Counted from the first letter of the stretch, positions 45,177 to 54,549 are shown. The stretch: 55,320 nucleotides of DNA from Microcystis wesenbergii FACHB-1317 (GCF_014696875.1 NZ_JACJQV010000128.1:1-55320); one strand, 5' to 3'. Translations and numbers: made by a program. The notes: generated by a model not told the origin, from the sequence alone.

Positions 45177-45376
45177 AGTTTAAAAATAACTCTATTTATT
45201 ATTACTGATAATACCCATTTGATCGGGGCTAATCGCTGAACTAGATTCTGCTTGAGAAATCAGCCCTTGTCAACTAAAATAGAAGATAGAGGCTCTTAAC
45301 GTCAGAAAAAGCGACAAAATCGTAGTTTGTTACCTTTTCAACAGCAGGTTTTTTAGAGGAATTTCCCTATCTTATA

Positions 45377-48300
45377 ATGACTACTCTACACGGTAATTGG
45401 CTGATTCGTTCGCAGGATAGTGTTTTTTTTCTTTGGGGTGAACAGTGGCAAGGGAAGGAATTAAGTGAAACAAAGGAAAATCATCCTTTTTGTCTAGAAT
45501 CTGGGGCATTAGCCCAATTTATCCAGAAATTTTCTCCTCAGCTTGACCGCTATTCTCCAGAATCAATCAAGCTCAGTTTACCTAGTTATTCCCCCCCAAG
45601 GAAAAAATATTTTTTACCGCTGCTGTCGGGGCAAATTCTCGAACCCACAGCTAAATCCTTGTCTTGGCAACCATGGCAGGTATCGGGATTAACTTTTTCT
45701 GCGGGAATGATAGTGCGGTTATGGGAGAAATTACCCCTAGCTAAGGCCGAATTTATCGGCAATGATCTACGATTTTGGCTGTATTTGCACCGTTGGAGTT
45801 TAGATTTATTAGCAAGGGGGAAATTTTTAGCGGGAATAAATCAGGGTGAAAGTTGCTGGTATCCCCTGCTGGATAGTACCATCGATCGCACTCGTTTAGC
45901 TAAGTTTATCCAAACCATCCCCCCAGTCTGTCTTGCCTATCAAGAAAATAGCGAACCACAAACAATTATTCTCGATTGCTTAAAAAATATTGTCGATGCT
46001 CGTTTGCGACAAAAGATAGATAGTACTGTTAATATTTCCCCCTCATTGATGGTGAAACCCTGGCTACAATCTTTAAGCGGTGATCATCATGAGATTGCCT
46101 TAGAAGCCAAGAATTTACAGCGTCTAGAAAATGCTTATAATAACTGGGTGTTTCCTATCCAAGAAAGTTTAGTTAATGGCAATAATCGCCAATTAATCGA
46201 GAATCAATACCGTGTCTGTTTATGTTTACAACCTCCCAGTCTAGGAACAGCGTGGAAACTCACCTATTATTTACAAGCGTTAGATGATCCCGAATTTCTC
46301 ATTAGTGCCAAGTTGATTTGGTTAGAGGGGAAAGAAAGTTATCATAGTTATCAAAGAGTTGTCAATAATCCCCAGGAAATTCTCTTAAAAGGATTGGGAT
46401 TAGCATCGCGATTGTACGAACCGATTAGAATTAGTTTAGAGCAAAGACACCCAGAGGAATGTTCTCTTGATTCGATCGAAGTTTATCAGTTTATTCGCTC
46501 GATCGCTTGGCAATTGCAAGAGCAGGGATTAGGGGTAATTTTGCCAACGGGTTTAACTGCTGGTAGTAATGAACAAAGATTAGGAATTAAGATTGCTGCC
46601 AGTGTAACTCCCAAAAAAGGAGAAAGATTAAGTTTAACCAGTTTATTAAACTTTCAGCTTAAATTAGTGGTAGGGGAACAGGAAATATCGAACAAAGATT
46701 TTGATAGGTTATTAGAGAAAAAATCGCCAGTGGTGGAAGTGGGGGGCAAATGGTTAATCCTACAACCTAGCGATGTTAAAGCAGCTCAGGCAATTTTAAA
46801 TAATACCATCACTCCCCTGAATCTCTCGGTGGAAGATGCTCTGCGCTTGAGTTCAGGAGATAATAATCTAATTGCTAAACTGCCGGTAGTCAATTTCCAA
46901 GCGGAGGGAGCATTAAAGGAATTAATTGATAATTTAAATAACAATCAAGGGATTCAATTAATCAACCCACCGCGGGAATTTCGGGGAGAATTACGTCCCT
47001 ATCAACTCAAGGGAGTTAGTTGGTTAGCTTTCCTAGAAAAGTGGGGTTTAGGTGCTTGTTTAGCCGATGATATGGGTTTAGGAAAAACCCCGCAATTAAT
47101 CGCTTTTTTACTAGCATTAAAAGAAGAGGATATGTTAGTTAATCCCGTGTTAGTGGTTGCTCCCACTTCCGTGGTTAATAACTGGGAACATGAGTTAAGA
47201 AAATTCGCTCCCATCCTGGCTGTTTTTGTGCATCATGGCGAAAAAAGATTAAAAGGTCAAGCTTTTGCTCAAGCGGTAAAAAATCAATCGGTTGTTATTA
47301 CCAGTTATCCTTTAATCTATCGCGATCTGTCCAGTTTAGAAGCAGTACAATGGCAAGGTTTAGTTTTAGATGAAGCTCAAAATATTAAGAATTCTACGGC
47401 TAAACAATCCCAAGCAGTGCGAAAAATACCCGCAGGATTTCGCATTGCCTTAACGGGAACTCCCGTAGAAAATCGCCTGACAGAATTATGGTCAATTTTG
47501 GATTTTCTCAATCCCAATTTTTTAGGAACTCAAGCCTTTTTTCAGCGTCGTTTTGCTATTCCCATTGAAAAATACGGCGATCAAGAATCCCTGCATAATT
47601 TGCGTTCTCTTGTCCGTCCTTTTATTTTAAGGAGATTAAAAACCGATAAAACTATTATTGAAGATTTACCAGAAAAACAGGAAATGAATGTCCTGTGTGG
47701 TTTATCGAAAGAACAGGGACAACTTTATCAACAATTAGTCGAGAAAACGCTCCAAAAAATTGAAGAAACCCAAGGAATTCAGAGACATGGATTAATTTTA
47801 ACCTTACTAATGCAACTCAAACAAATTTGTAATCATCCCGCTCATTTTTTGAAAGAAAATAGTTTAGAAACCAGTCAAAGATCGGGTAAATTATTACGCT
47901 TAGAAGCCATGGTAGAGGAAGTGATAGCAGAAGGCGATCGAGCTTTAATTTTTACACAATTTGCTGAGTGGGGAAAACTCCTACAAACCCATCTCCAGAA
48001 AAAATTAACCGAGGAAATATTATTTCTCTCTGGTTCTACCAAAACAAAAGATCGGGTAGAAATGATCGAGCGCTTTCAAAATGATCCCCAAGGACCAAAG
48101 ATTTTTATTCTCTCCCTGAAAGCAGGGGGAACAGGATTAAATTTAACCCGCGCTAATCACGTTTTTCATATCGATCGTTGGTGGAATCCGGCCGTAGAAA
48201 ATCAGGCCACCGATCGCGCTTTTCGCATCGGACAAAAACGCAATGTTCAGGTACATAAATTCATCTGTACGGGAACCCTAGAGGAACGCATTAATGAGAT

Positions 48301-48439
48301 GATCGAAAGCAAAAAACAATTAGCGGAACAAACCGTAGATGCTGGGGAAAATTGGTTAACCGAATTAGATACCGATCGCCTGCGAGATTTATTATTATTA
48401 GATCGATCGGCAATTATTGATGAAGAAGAAACCGATTAG
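45377..48439 (+). CDS. SNF2-family DEAD/DEAH helicase-like ATPase
   Basis: A double-stranded-DNA translocase of the Swi2/Snf2 superfamily (1020 aa). An N-terminal SNF2-associated region (about 1-520) precedes the ATPase core. The core has LRPYQLKGVSWLAFL, Walker A GLGKT at 567-571, DEAQ at 665-668 and LTGTPVENRL. The C-terminal helicase lobe has LIFTQFAEWGKLL, LSLKAGGTGLNLTRANHVFHIDRWWNPAVENQATDRAFRIGQ. Bacterial homologues affect transcription recycling or repair. Its stop overlaps the convergent DUF6515 gene by 4 bp. Confidence 0.95.
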   Translation: MTTLHGNWLIRSQDSVFFLWGEQWQGKELSETKENHPFCLESGALAQFIQKFSPQLDRYSPESIKLSLPSYSPPRKKYFLPLLSGQILEPTAKSLSWQPWQVSGLTFSAGMIVRLWEKLPLAKAEFIGNDLRFWLYLHRWSLDLLARGKFLAGINQGESCWYPLLDSTIDRTRLAKFIQTIPPVCLAYQENSEPQTIILDCLKNIVDARLRQKIDSTVNISPSLMVKPWLQSLSGDHHEIALEAKNLQRLENAYNNWVFPIQESLVNGNNRQLIENQYRVCLCLQPPSLGTAWKLTYYLQALDDPEFLISAKLIWLEGKESYHSYQRVVNNPQEILLKGLGLASRLYEPIRISLEQRHPEECSLDSIEVYQFIRSIAWQLQEQGLGVILPTGLTAGSNEQRLGIKIAASVTPKKGERLSLTSLLNFQLKLVVGEQEISNKDFDRLLEKKSPVVEVGGKWLILQPSDVKAAQAILNNTITPLNLSVEDALRLSSGDNNLIAKLPVVNFQAEGALKELIDNLNNNQGIQLINPPREFRGELRPYQLKGVSWLAFLEKWGLGACLADDMGLGKTPQLIAFLLALKEEDMLVNPVLVVAPTSVVNNWEHELRKFAPILAVFVHHGEKRLKGQAFAQAVKNQSVVITSYPLIYRDLSSLEAVQWQGLVLDEAQNIKNSTAKQSQAVRKIPAGFRIALTGTPVENRLTELWSILDFLNPNFLGTQAFFQRRFAIPIEKYGDQESLHNLRSLVRPFILRRLKTDKTIIEDLPEKQEMNVLCGLSKEQGQLYQQLVEKTLQKIEETQGIQRHGLILTLLMQLKQICNHPAHFLKENSLETSQRSGKLLRLEAMVEEVIAEGDRALIFTQFAEWGKLLQTHLQKKLTEEILFLSGSTKTKDRVEMIERFQNDPQGPKIFILSLKAGGTGLNLTRANHVFHIDRWWNPAVENQATDRAFRIGQKRNVQVHKFICTGTLEERINEMIESKKQLAEQTVDAGENWLTELDTDRLRDLLLLDRSAIIDEEETD

Positions 48440-49329
48440 AAGCGAACCACCTGATAAACCGTGGAACCATTCTCAAACAGAGGCTGATAGTAGATACCGC
48501 TGCAATTGTAATAAAGCGTATTGTCAGCCGTAATTGTGGTGCAGCCGTCTGGGATATAGGTGACAATTGCGCCGATGGGAGGGGCCACCACCGTGTAGGA
48601 ACTGCCGCTAGGTTGAAGATAGATGCCGTCCGAGTAAATGTAGGAAGTAGAACCCACATAGACGGTATTGTAGTAGGGGGGGAGAGTGGCGATCGCTGAA
48701 CCGATGACTAAGCCGGTGGTCAAACCCACCCAACCCCAACCCGGGGGGACGTAATAACCGCCACCGTACCAACCGCCACCACGCCAGTAACCGTTGCGAT
48801 TATCGTCAACAAAGTTCTGACGGTTCTGTTGGCGATCGCTAACCTGCTGCTGCCGTTCCCCCTGTCTTTCCGTGCGTTCCCCTTGACGGATATCGGTTCT
48901 TTCGCTGCGTTCCCCTTGACGTTCCCCCTGTCTTTCCGTGCGTTCCCCTTGACGGTTTTGTTGACTGGTTTGCCGTTCCCCCTGTCTTGCGCTGCGTTCC
49001 CCTTGACGGTTTTGTTGACTGGTTTGCCGTTCTCCCTGTCTTGCGCTGCGTTCCCCTTGACGGTTTTGTTGACTGGTTTGCCGTTCACCCTGTCTTCCAG
49101 AAAAATCTCTAGAGGGTTGGGAACGATTACTAAAATTCCCTCGGTTTTGCAGATCACTACTGCGGTTGACCCGTGGGGAAGCTCCACCACCCCCACGACT
49201 ACCACCACCACCGCCACGACTACCGCCACCACCGCCACCGCGAGCGTCCACATAATCCGTTACCAGTAAACTTGTACCCAAGAGGAGGGCGGCAAGAACA
49301 CATAAGTTTTGACGTAAAGATCTTTTCAT
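48436..49329 (-). CDS. DUF6515-like exported protein with Arg/Gln-rich tandem repeats
   Basis: The 297-aa protein has a signal peptide (MKRSLRQNLCVLAALLLGTSLLV), a Gly/Ser/Arg-rich segment, and three 18-residue repeats (RQGERQTSQQNRQGERSA) followed by RTERQGERQ variants. The C-terminal beta domain (about 205-297) has YVGSTSYIYSDGIYLQPSGSS and TVVAPPIGAIVTYIPDGC, the DUF6515 pattern. It is strongly basic and probably envelope-bound. The repeats are 54 bp in DNA and may vary in number between strains. Confidence 0.8.
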   Translation of the reverse strand: MKRSLRQNLCVLAALLLGTSLLVTDYVDARGGGGGGSRGGGGGSRGGGGASPRVNRSSDLQNRGNFSNRSQPSRDFSGRQGERQTSQQNRQGERSARQGERQTSQQNRQGERSARQGERQTSQQNRQGERTERQGERQGERSERTDIRQGERTERQGERQQQVSDRQQNRQNFVDDNRNGYWRGGGWYGGGYYVPPGWGWVGLTTGLVIGSAIATLPPYYNTVYVGSTSYIYSDGIYLQPSGSSYTVVAPPIGAIVTYIPDGCTTITADNTLYYNCSGIYYQPLFENGSTVYQVVRF

Positions 49330-49511
49330 AGCCCAGACTCCTTGATTTTTTTATCTTCCCAGATTATTTTCTGCAAGCGTTCGACGGTTTCTGGTGCAAA
49401 AAAAACGCTCTCCTGTTTCTACACAAACTCTGGCGGGAACATTTTCTATAATAAATCTGGGTTGGGTTCATAATTAATATCGCTCTTCTGGGACTTTTGA
49501 GAATGTCCCTG

Positions 49512-49844
49512 TCAGAACAGAATCGGCTTAATTCTTCTGAGAACATCCTGGAGCAACTGTTCTGGACACTTGCCGATAAAGCTCGCTTTTCTCGCTCGGA
49601 AGTCCAACGATCGCAGCTGATCTACCATGATAACTCCTGTCACTGCCTCTCCATCTGGAATCTTGACGTAGAAAGGGTTCTGGCGTTGCGTATTGCTCAC
49701 CGGACAGACAAAGGCAAAACCAATCTTGCGATTAAAATCAATATGGCTTACCACCAGTGCTGGACGATTACCCATTTGCTCATGTCCAATTTGTGGGTCG
49801 AAGCTCAACCGCAGGAAATCTCCACGTTCTGGAATGTATGTCAC
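49512..49844 (-). CDS. mazF: MazF/PemK-type mRNA interferase toxin
   Basis: A 110-aa endoribonuclease of the MazF fold: RGDFLRLSFDPQIGHEQMGNRPALVVSH, FVCPVSNTQRQNPFYVKI, and GVIMVDQLRSLDF. The start is the GTG at 49844, which overlaps the antitoxin stop (GTGA, 4 bp) and follows GGAGG by 5 bases; an ATG upstream lies inside the antitoxin gene. Complete, likely active. Confidence 0.92.
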   Translation of the reverse strand: MTYIPERGDFLRLSFDPQIGHEQMGNRPALVVSHIDFNRKIGFAFVCPVSNTQRQNPFYVKIPDGEAVTGVIMVDQLRSLDFRARKASFIGKCPEQLLQDVLRRIKPILF

Positions 49845-50083
49845 CAAACCTCCTCTCCCATTGGCCGTCCCCAATCCACTTCCGGCTCCGGTGATTCAAC
49901 AACCTCAGCCAGTAGTTCTTCGAGGCTTAACTCAGGCAAGGCTTGAATTAGCTCAATTACTAGCTTTCCGTTTTCCACAGAACATTCAACAACGTCCTTA
50001 GGATTGAGGTTCAGTGCCTCCACCGCATACTTGGGAATCCGAATCGCTAAAGAATTACCCCAGCGTCCAATCTGCGACTTCAT
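49841..50083 (-). CDS. mazE: MazE-type AbrB-fold antitoxin
   Basis: The 80-aa protein has a swapped-hairpin DNA-binding N-terminus, MKSQIGRWGNSLAIRIPKYA, EALNLNPKDVVECSVENGKLVIE, and an acidic C-terminal tail that neutralises the toxin (LSLEELLAEVVESPEPEVDWG). It is translated first and coupled to mazF by a 4-bp overlap. It probably autoregulates the pair. Confidence 0.93.
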   Translation of the reverse strand: MKSQIGRWGNSLAIRIPKYAVEALNLNPKDVVECSVENGKLVIELIQALPELSLEELLAEVVESPEPEVDWGRPMGEEVW

Positions 50084-50174
50084 GATCCCACCTCGAATTC
50101 GTTAGATATTCAAAGTATATCAAAACGCTGATTTAGGGGAATACCGACGAGCGATCGCATTTGATGAACGGGCT

Positions 50175-50951
50175 TTACGGCTGGGATTGATTATCCCTAG
50201 GGGGTAGAAGTTCGATAGGGATCGATTCTGACCCCGGTTGGAAAGTGAAAGTATCGGCGGGTGTACTAGGCTTAAAATTCCAATCGGATAATATTGCCGT
50301 GTACTGGGGTGAACCGGGTAGAGTTTTATAGGTAATAATCGCTTTCCTCAGTAGGGGGGTGGCATCCTGCGTGACCCAGATTTGATAATCGCGATCGCTA
50401 CCGATCAGCAGCAGGTGATACATCGGTTCGCGGTTGACCATGTCGTTGCCGATAAAAATAATTTGCTTGACATCGGCCATTAGCTCTGCACAGGGATCGT
50501 TCGCTGCCAGATTTGACATGGGAATGCTGATCCCGTACCTTTGCTCTACTTGGTCTAAGGCTTCATCTAGAGTATTCGGCGCCGGTTTTGTAACGTATAG
50601 ATCCCGTTCCAGATCCGCAAGGGTGAAGGTTTTACCATCGTAAAAAAAGCGGGTAACTCGTTCATCTCCAGTGTAGTCCGAGCGCAGGCGATCGGGTTTC
50701 TCTACCCAGATGTTTTGATAGGCGCTGTACTGAACTTTCGCCCCGGAGTCGAGTACATCGTCATAGGTGACATCCATATTGACGGTGAACGATCGCTGTT
50801 TGGTTAAATTAGCACAGAGTTGCTCGATCACCTGTTCCGCCGTTTTTGGGCGGATTTCCTGGGATAGAGTCGGTATTTCCGCCAAGACTCCTGCGGCAGT
50901 GACCCAAGGCAAAAGTAAAGAAAGAATCGGGATAAAGCGACGCATAATCAT
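50175..50951 (-). CDS. DUF2092 exported protein
   Basis: The 258-aa protein has a signal peptide (MRRFIPILSLLLPWVTAAGVLA) and a LolA-like beta fold: VNMDVTYDDVLDSGAKVQYSA, VEKPDRLRSDYTGD, FFYDGKTFTLADLERDLYV, MYHLLLIGSDRDYQIWVTQD. This is the DUF2092 family of predicted periplasmic proteins. Met1 or Met3 could be the start. It is 33 bp from the upstream K+ channel gene on the same strand, so probably cotranscribed. Confidence 0.87.
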   Translation of the reverse strand: MIMRRFIPILSLLLPWVTAAGVLAEIPTLSQEIRPKTAEQVIEQLCANLTKQRSFTVNMDVTYDDVLDSGAKVQYSAYQNIWVEKPDRLRSDYTGDERVTRFFYDGKTFTLADLERDLYVTKPAPNTLDEALDQVEQRYGISIPMSNLAANDPCAELMADVKQIIFIGNDMVNREPMYHLLLIGSDRDYQIWVTQDATPLLRKAIITYKTLPGSPQYTAILSDWNFKPSTPADTFTFQPGSESIPIELLPPRDNQSQP

Positions 50952-50983
50952 CTAATATTCTCCAAGGCGATGGATTGTTTTGG

Positions 50984-51646
50984 TTAACGACCATTGTGTA
51001 AACTGACTAAACGAGCGATAAAAACGGCGGGATAGAGAACTCCAGTCATTCCTTCTAAATTGGCCAGAACTCTAGCGATTTTACTGGTAGGAACTATATC
51101 ACCGTAGCCAACCGTGGCCAGGGTAGTAAAACTGAAATGAATTATATCCGCCTGGTTGACGGTTTTAGCGGCGGAGCTAAAGGCATCGGGGTCGAAAATC
51201 TGAACAATACTATAAGCGGATGCCCAGAAAAATCCTAGGAGAAAATAGACACAAATTCCCCCTTTGATGATATCGGATGTTACCTGTTCGGCGAGAATTA
51301 ATTCTCGTAAAATCGAGTACACGCATAAACTAATAAAAGCGAGAGAAATTAATGTACTAGACAGATCGAACCAACCGGTTAAATCGCTATAAAGAGGGAT
51401 AATCGTGCCGAATGCTCGCAGGAGGAGGGCAATTACAAACAGACCGATATTACATCTTAAAGCCAATTTACTGCGGTCAATCTGATAGACGGCGATGATC
51501 AGGGAGAGGGAGAAGAAAAAGAAAATCAGCCAATCTCCCAGGGGTAGATATACTAAAAATGGGTAAATAATGTAGAGCAAGACTAGATTTGCCAGCAGCC
51601 GATTGTATTTATTTTCTGTTGCCCGCGTCAATTGACGGAATTTCAT
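50984..51646 (-). CDS. Two-pore-domain-like potassium channel protein (Ion_trans_2)
   Basis: The 220-aa membrane protein has several N-terminal spans (LLANLVLLYIIYPFLVYLPL, WLIFFFFSLSLIIAVYQI), then a pore module: GICVYFLLGFFWASAYSIVQIF, the selectivity filter TLATVGYGD, and a last span GMTGVLYPAVFIARLVSL. It has no RCK domain. It would pass K+ across the plasma membrane. It lies ahead of the DUF2092 gene. Confidence 0.92.
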   Translation of the reverse strand: MKFRQLTRATENKYNRLLANLVLLYIIYPFLVYLPLGDWLIFFFFSLSLIIAVYQIDRSKLALRCNIGLFVIALLLRAFGTIIPLYSDLTGWFDLSSTLISLAFISLCVYSILRELILAEQVTSDIIKGGICVYFLLGFFWASAYSIVQIFDPDAFSSAAKTVNQADIIHFSFTTLATVGYGDIVPTSKIARVLANLEGMTGVLYPAVFIARLVSLHNGR

Positions 51647-52076
51647 AGCAGCGAACCTTTAATTGGTAATATCTCCTCCTGCTAATCAATTTTAAGGGTA
51701 TTTATCTCCTATCTTCTTTCTGAATTTTCTTGCTTGAATAAACAGCGAGTTTGTATCTATTAGCCTCTAGAAGACTATTATAGAAGCTTGGCAAGAGCGA
51801 TCGCTATCAAAAAATGGCAAACTTAGACTTATAGATAGAACTTTTCGGTAATTTTTTTATTAAGAATTGACCATAAATTTGAAAAAATATTGCGGATAAC
51901 GAGAAACCCCTATTTCTTTCAATCAAAGAAAAAAGTCAGAGTCTGACGTTATTAACCCATAAAAGCCAAAAAACTCTACAATTAAGATTGGTGAGGTATA
52001 ATGCCTATTGACAAGAGAATAACTCTTAATAATACTTAATAATTTTTAATAATTACGCTATCCTAAATCAGACAAA
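51647..52076 (+). promoter_or_regulatory. Upstream region of the AraC gene with phased TTAATAAT repeats
   Basis: A likely -35 TTGACA (52008-52013) and a -10 TAATAC (52030-52035) precede the AraC gene. Three copies of TTAATAAT start at 52026, 52036 and 52046, exactly one helical turn apart. The rest of the 430 bases shows no gene. Confidence 0.5.
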
Positions 52077-53045
52077 ATGGATATCAATTTACAGCCCCTG
52101 ATCAAGACTATTCCTTTTCACGATATCGATGAACTAGGGTCGCAGATGAGAGCTTTTCGTTGGGATATGATTCATCGACCGATCGAGGCGGGAACTTTCG
52201 AGGGGGAACTGTTCGTAGCTCAAGTCGGGGGCATACAATTCGCCCGACCGATTTACAATCGAGGAATTCGTTCTCAAGGGGATTCTCCTCCCGGCACAAT
52301 CACCGTCGGCATACCCTTGTCCACACCCCAGGTGTTCAAGTGGCACGGGTATTCCTTGTCGTCGAATTCCGCTCTCTTGCAGAAAAGTTCCAGAGGAATC
52401 GATATGCTTCGCTCGGGAAACTTCCCCCTCGCTCTGGTTACTATCGATATCGATTCTCTGTTTTCCCGGGCCGAACAAACCGATCGGCCCGGGGTAGCAT
52501 CTTTAATTACGGATTCAACCCTTGCAATTCAACCAGAGCCGACTGTCCTGAGACGATTCCGCTCTCATTTAAGATATATTTTTGAGCTTTTCTGGAGACA
52601 ATCCCAGACAATTCTACAGCCAGCTATGCAATCGCTGATCCGAGAGGATTTTATCTCTCTGGTTCTAGATGTACTCGATTCCCATCAAAATGATCCGCCG
52701 CTGCGCCCTTCCATACGATATCCCTACATTAAGCGAGCAGAGGAGATCTTACTGGACAATCTCGATCGCCCCCTCTCGATCCTCGATCTCTGTCAAGAAC
52801 TGCACATTAGTGAACGTACCCTCCGTTACGGTTTTCAGGAATGTTTTGGCCTGGGACCTGCGACTTATCTCAAAATTCAACGTCTTAACGGGGTACGACG
52901 ACAACTAAAAGCCTCTGCGGGTAAAGGAATTACCGTTAGTGCGATCGCCCTACAGTGGGGATTCTGGCACATGGGTCAATTTGCCAAAGATTATAAGAAA
53001 ATGTTCGGTGAGTGTCCGTCGGCAACTTTGCGAGATAATTCTTAA
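52077..53045 (+). CDS. AraC-family transcriptional regulator
   Basis: The 322-aa protein has an N-terminal sensor-like part of no recognised family (about 1-215). The C-terminal AraC DNA-binding domain (about 220-318) has two helix-turn-helix motifs: LDRPLSILDLCQELHISERTLRYGFQ and TVSAIALQWGFWHMGQFAKDYKKMFGECP. The ligand is unknown. It is a single gene, and phased repeats upstream may be its own binding sites. Confidence 0.92.
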   Translation: MDINLQPLIKTIPFHDIDELGSQMRAFRWDMIHRPIEAGTFEGELFVAQVGGIQFARPIYNRGIRSQGDSPPGTITVGIPLSTPQVFKWHGYSLSSNSALLQKSSRGIDMLRSGNFPLALVTIDIDSLFSRAEQTDRPGVASLITDSTLAIQPEPTVLRRFRSHLRYIFELFWRQSQTILQPAMQSLIREDFISLVLDVLDSHQNDPPLRPSIRYPYIKRAEEILLDNLDRPLSILDLCQELHISERTLRYGFQECFGLGPATYLKIQRLNGVRRQLKASAGKGITVSAIALQWGFWHMGQFAKDYKKMFGECPSATLRDNS

Positions 53046-53404
53046 TAAAATAAAAGTTAGATTTGCCGAATTTTGATAGTTTCTCTGAGCCTGCCAAAGT
53101 TAAATATTAGTAGTAAATATTGAATTCTAGCTTTCTTGGGTATGTGAGCGGGGTTTGTGTTTGGTTCGGAGAGTAAAAACGAGGAGCAATTCCCTGAAAA
53201 TCTCACGGGTTGACGCACAAAAATTAACCCCAGAAGAAACAGGAGAACTCGCTCCACTGCGAGCGATCATGACCAAGTCCCGCGCCCCGAATTGAATTAG
53301 TGAGAACTGTTGATTCATGAATCAACCTACGTTGGTCACGGAAAAAGTCAGGGCGGGACAATTAAGGCTTAATTATCTTTAATCGTCCCCGAAGAGCCAA
53401 TTTT
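53046..53404. other. Intergenic region with a repeat palindrome
   Basis: It holds GTTGATTCATGAATCAAC at 53309-53326, the same palindrome as at 34777-34804. Two overlapping minus-strand frames here have no ribosome site or recognised domain and are not called. Confidence 0.5.
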
Positions 53405-53530
53405 ATACCATTTTTCATAAGTAATGACAGAGATGGTTAATCGCCCTAACCCCCCACCCCCCCAACCCCCCCGACGTCGGGGGGGCAAGGGGGGGTAAGA
53501 TACCTGCCAAGAATAAAGAAAAATGGTATT
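53405..53530. mobile_element. Miniature element with perfect 12-bp terminal inverted repeats
   Basis: ATACCATTTTTC (53405-53416) and GAAAAATGGTAT (53519-53530) are perfect inverted repeats 126 bp end to end, with flanking TA on the left and TA on the right. The inside has CCCCCCC-GACGTC-GGGGGGG. A non-autonomous Tc1/mariner-IS630-like element would look like this. Confidence 0.55.
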
Positions 53531-53556
53531 AGAAAAAGTTAACGGGAAGAACTATC

Positions 53557-54018
53557 ATGTTGACAAAAACTTTCAGCCTTCTCTCGGTCGTTTTAATCCT
53601 GGGACTGACCTCGATCGGGGTTGTTGCCGCTACTAAAGATAAGGCTACCGAACTTCCGAAAAACTGTCAGTACCTCAAGGAAGTAGCCACTAATCAGACC
53701 CAGATCCGCAAACAGATCGATGCCATAGGAAAGAATAACTTTAACACCGATTTCGCCGTTCCCTCGGGGGTGAAATTTGCGTCTTTTAAGGGGGTAATGG
53801 TTCCCGAAAACGATGGCAAATACGGAGTGACGATCAATCTCAAATATGCCGATAATTCAGTCAATAGTGCCTTCCAGAAAAATGTCGAAATGAAACGGGG
53901 TGAAACCTATTCTTTACCCTTCCAATCACCCACGGGTAGACAGCCCTATCAGATTAATTTTAATATTAACGGAGCGAATAATAACGCCTACACGATCGCG
54001 GTAATGGCCTGTAAATAG
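53557..54018 (+). CDS. Small exported protein, family not recognised
   Basis: The 153-aa protein has a signal peptide (MLTKTFSLLSVVLILGLTSIGVVAA) and a mature part with a Cys near each end (NCQYLKEV, AVMACK), perhaps a disulphide. The rest is beta-rich (VMVPENDGKYGVTINLKYADN, QPYQINFNINGANNN). It is probably periplasmic. Its TAG stop spans the junction of an inserted miniature element: the T is in the duplicated target and AG is the element's first two bases. The uninterrupted site would also read TAG. Confidence 0.75.
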   Translation: MLTKTFSLLSVVLILGLTSIGVVAATKDKATELPKNCQYLKEVATNQTQIRKQIDAIGKNNFNTDFAVPSGVKFASFKGVMVPENDGKYGVTINLKYADNSVNSAFQKNVEMKRGETYSLPFQSPTGRQPYQINFNINGANNNAYTIAVMACK

Positions 54019-54250
54019 GGTCTGCTGAAAAAGTTTTTCCTGGGGGTAGTAGCCGGTCGTCGGTCGTCGGTCGTCAGTAGCCGGTCGTTTCAGGCTTTGT
54101 TGCCCTTGGTTTTTGTACCAAGCGATGTACTACAAGGAGAATAATGCAAGGTTTTTGAGGGTTCCAATCCGATTTTCTAGCACTAACATCGGATTTTAAC
54201 AGGTCAAAAGCCTTATTTTCAAAGGGTTTTACCATTATTCAGCCAGCTCT
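54017..54250. mobile_element. Miniature inverted-repeat element, family 1, copy 2
   Basis: It starts AGGGTCTGCTGAAAAAGTTT and ends TTATTCAGCCAGCTCT, the two ends of the element at 303-720 in reverse orientation. It is flanked by AAAT on both sides (54013-54016, 54251-54254), the complement of the ATTT duplication at copy 1. The interior is shorter, with GGTCGTC microrepeats near 54057-54087. Confidence 0.65.
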
Positions 54251-54289
54251 AAATAGCGATCGCTCTTATTGATAACCCTCTGGAGAGGC

Positions 54290-54475
54290 GATCAAAAAGG
54301 CGATCACTGGCCGACAGGAAAGTTTTCCCCCAGGGCTAAAGGTCGAGGTAGCTTTTGAATGGAAAGTCCCACAAAAAAGACATTCCCACTCACGGATATT
54401 TAACGCTTTCTTGCCACCAATATTCCCACAACGCCGAACTTCGATGACAGGAGAAGAGTGAGGATGGCGACTCGA
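54290..54475 (-). pseudogene. Fragment of a TnpB-type transposon protein
   Basis: One minus-strand frame reads VIEVRRCGNIGGKKALNIRE, then WECLFCGTFHSKATSTF. This recalls the zinc-finger segment near the end of IS607/IS1341-type TnpB proteins (WxCxxCGxxHxRD) with the first cysteine pair damaged and the DRD motif lost. It has no start and no continuation. The assignment is tentative. Confidence 0.45.
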
Positions 54476-54549
54476 TTAAATTTTTGGTAGTTATTCAGAC
54501 TTCAAGCAGATTTTTTAAAAAAGAAACGACCAATCTGTCTAAACCTACC

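Noticed and set aside
48720-49269. Long frames on both strands opposite or shifted against the DUF6515 gene
   Set aside because: They are products of its repetitive, GC-rich coding sequence; the signal peptide and domain fit only the minus-strand frame ending at 48436.
53057-53318. Two overlapping minus-strand frames after the AraC gene
   Set aside because: No ribosome site or recognised domain; they run through a repeat palindrome.
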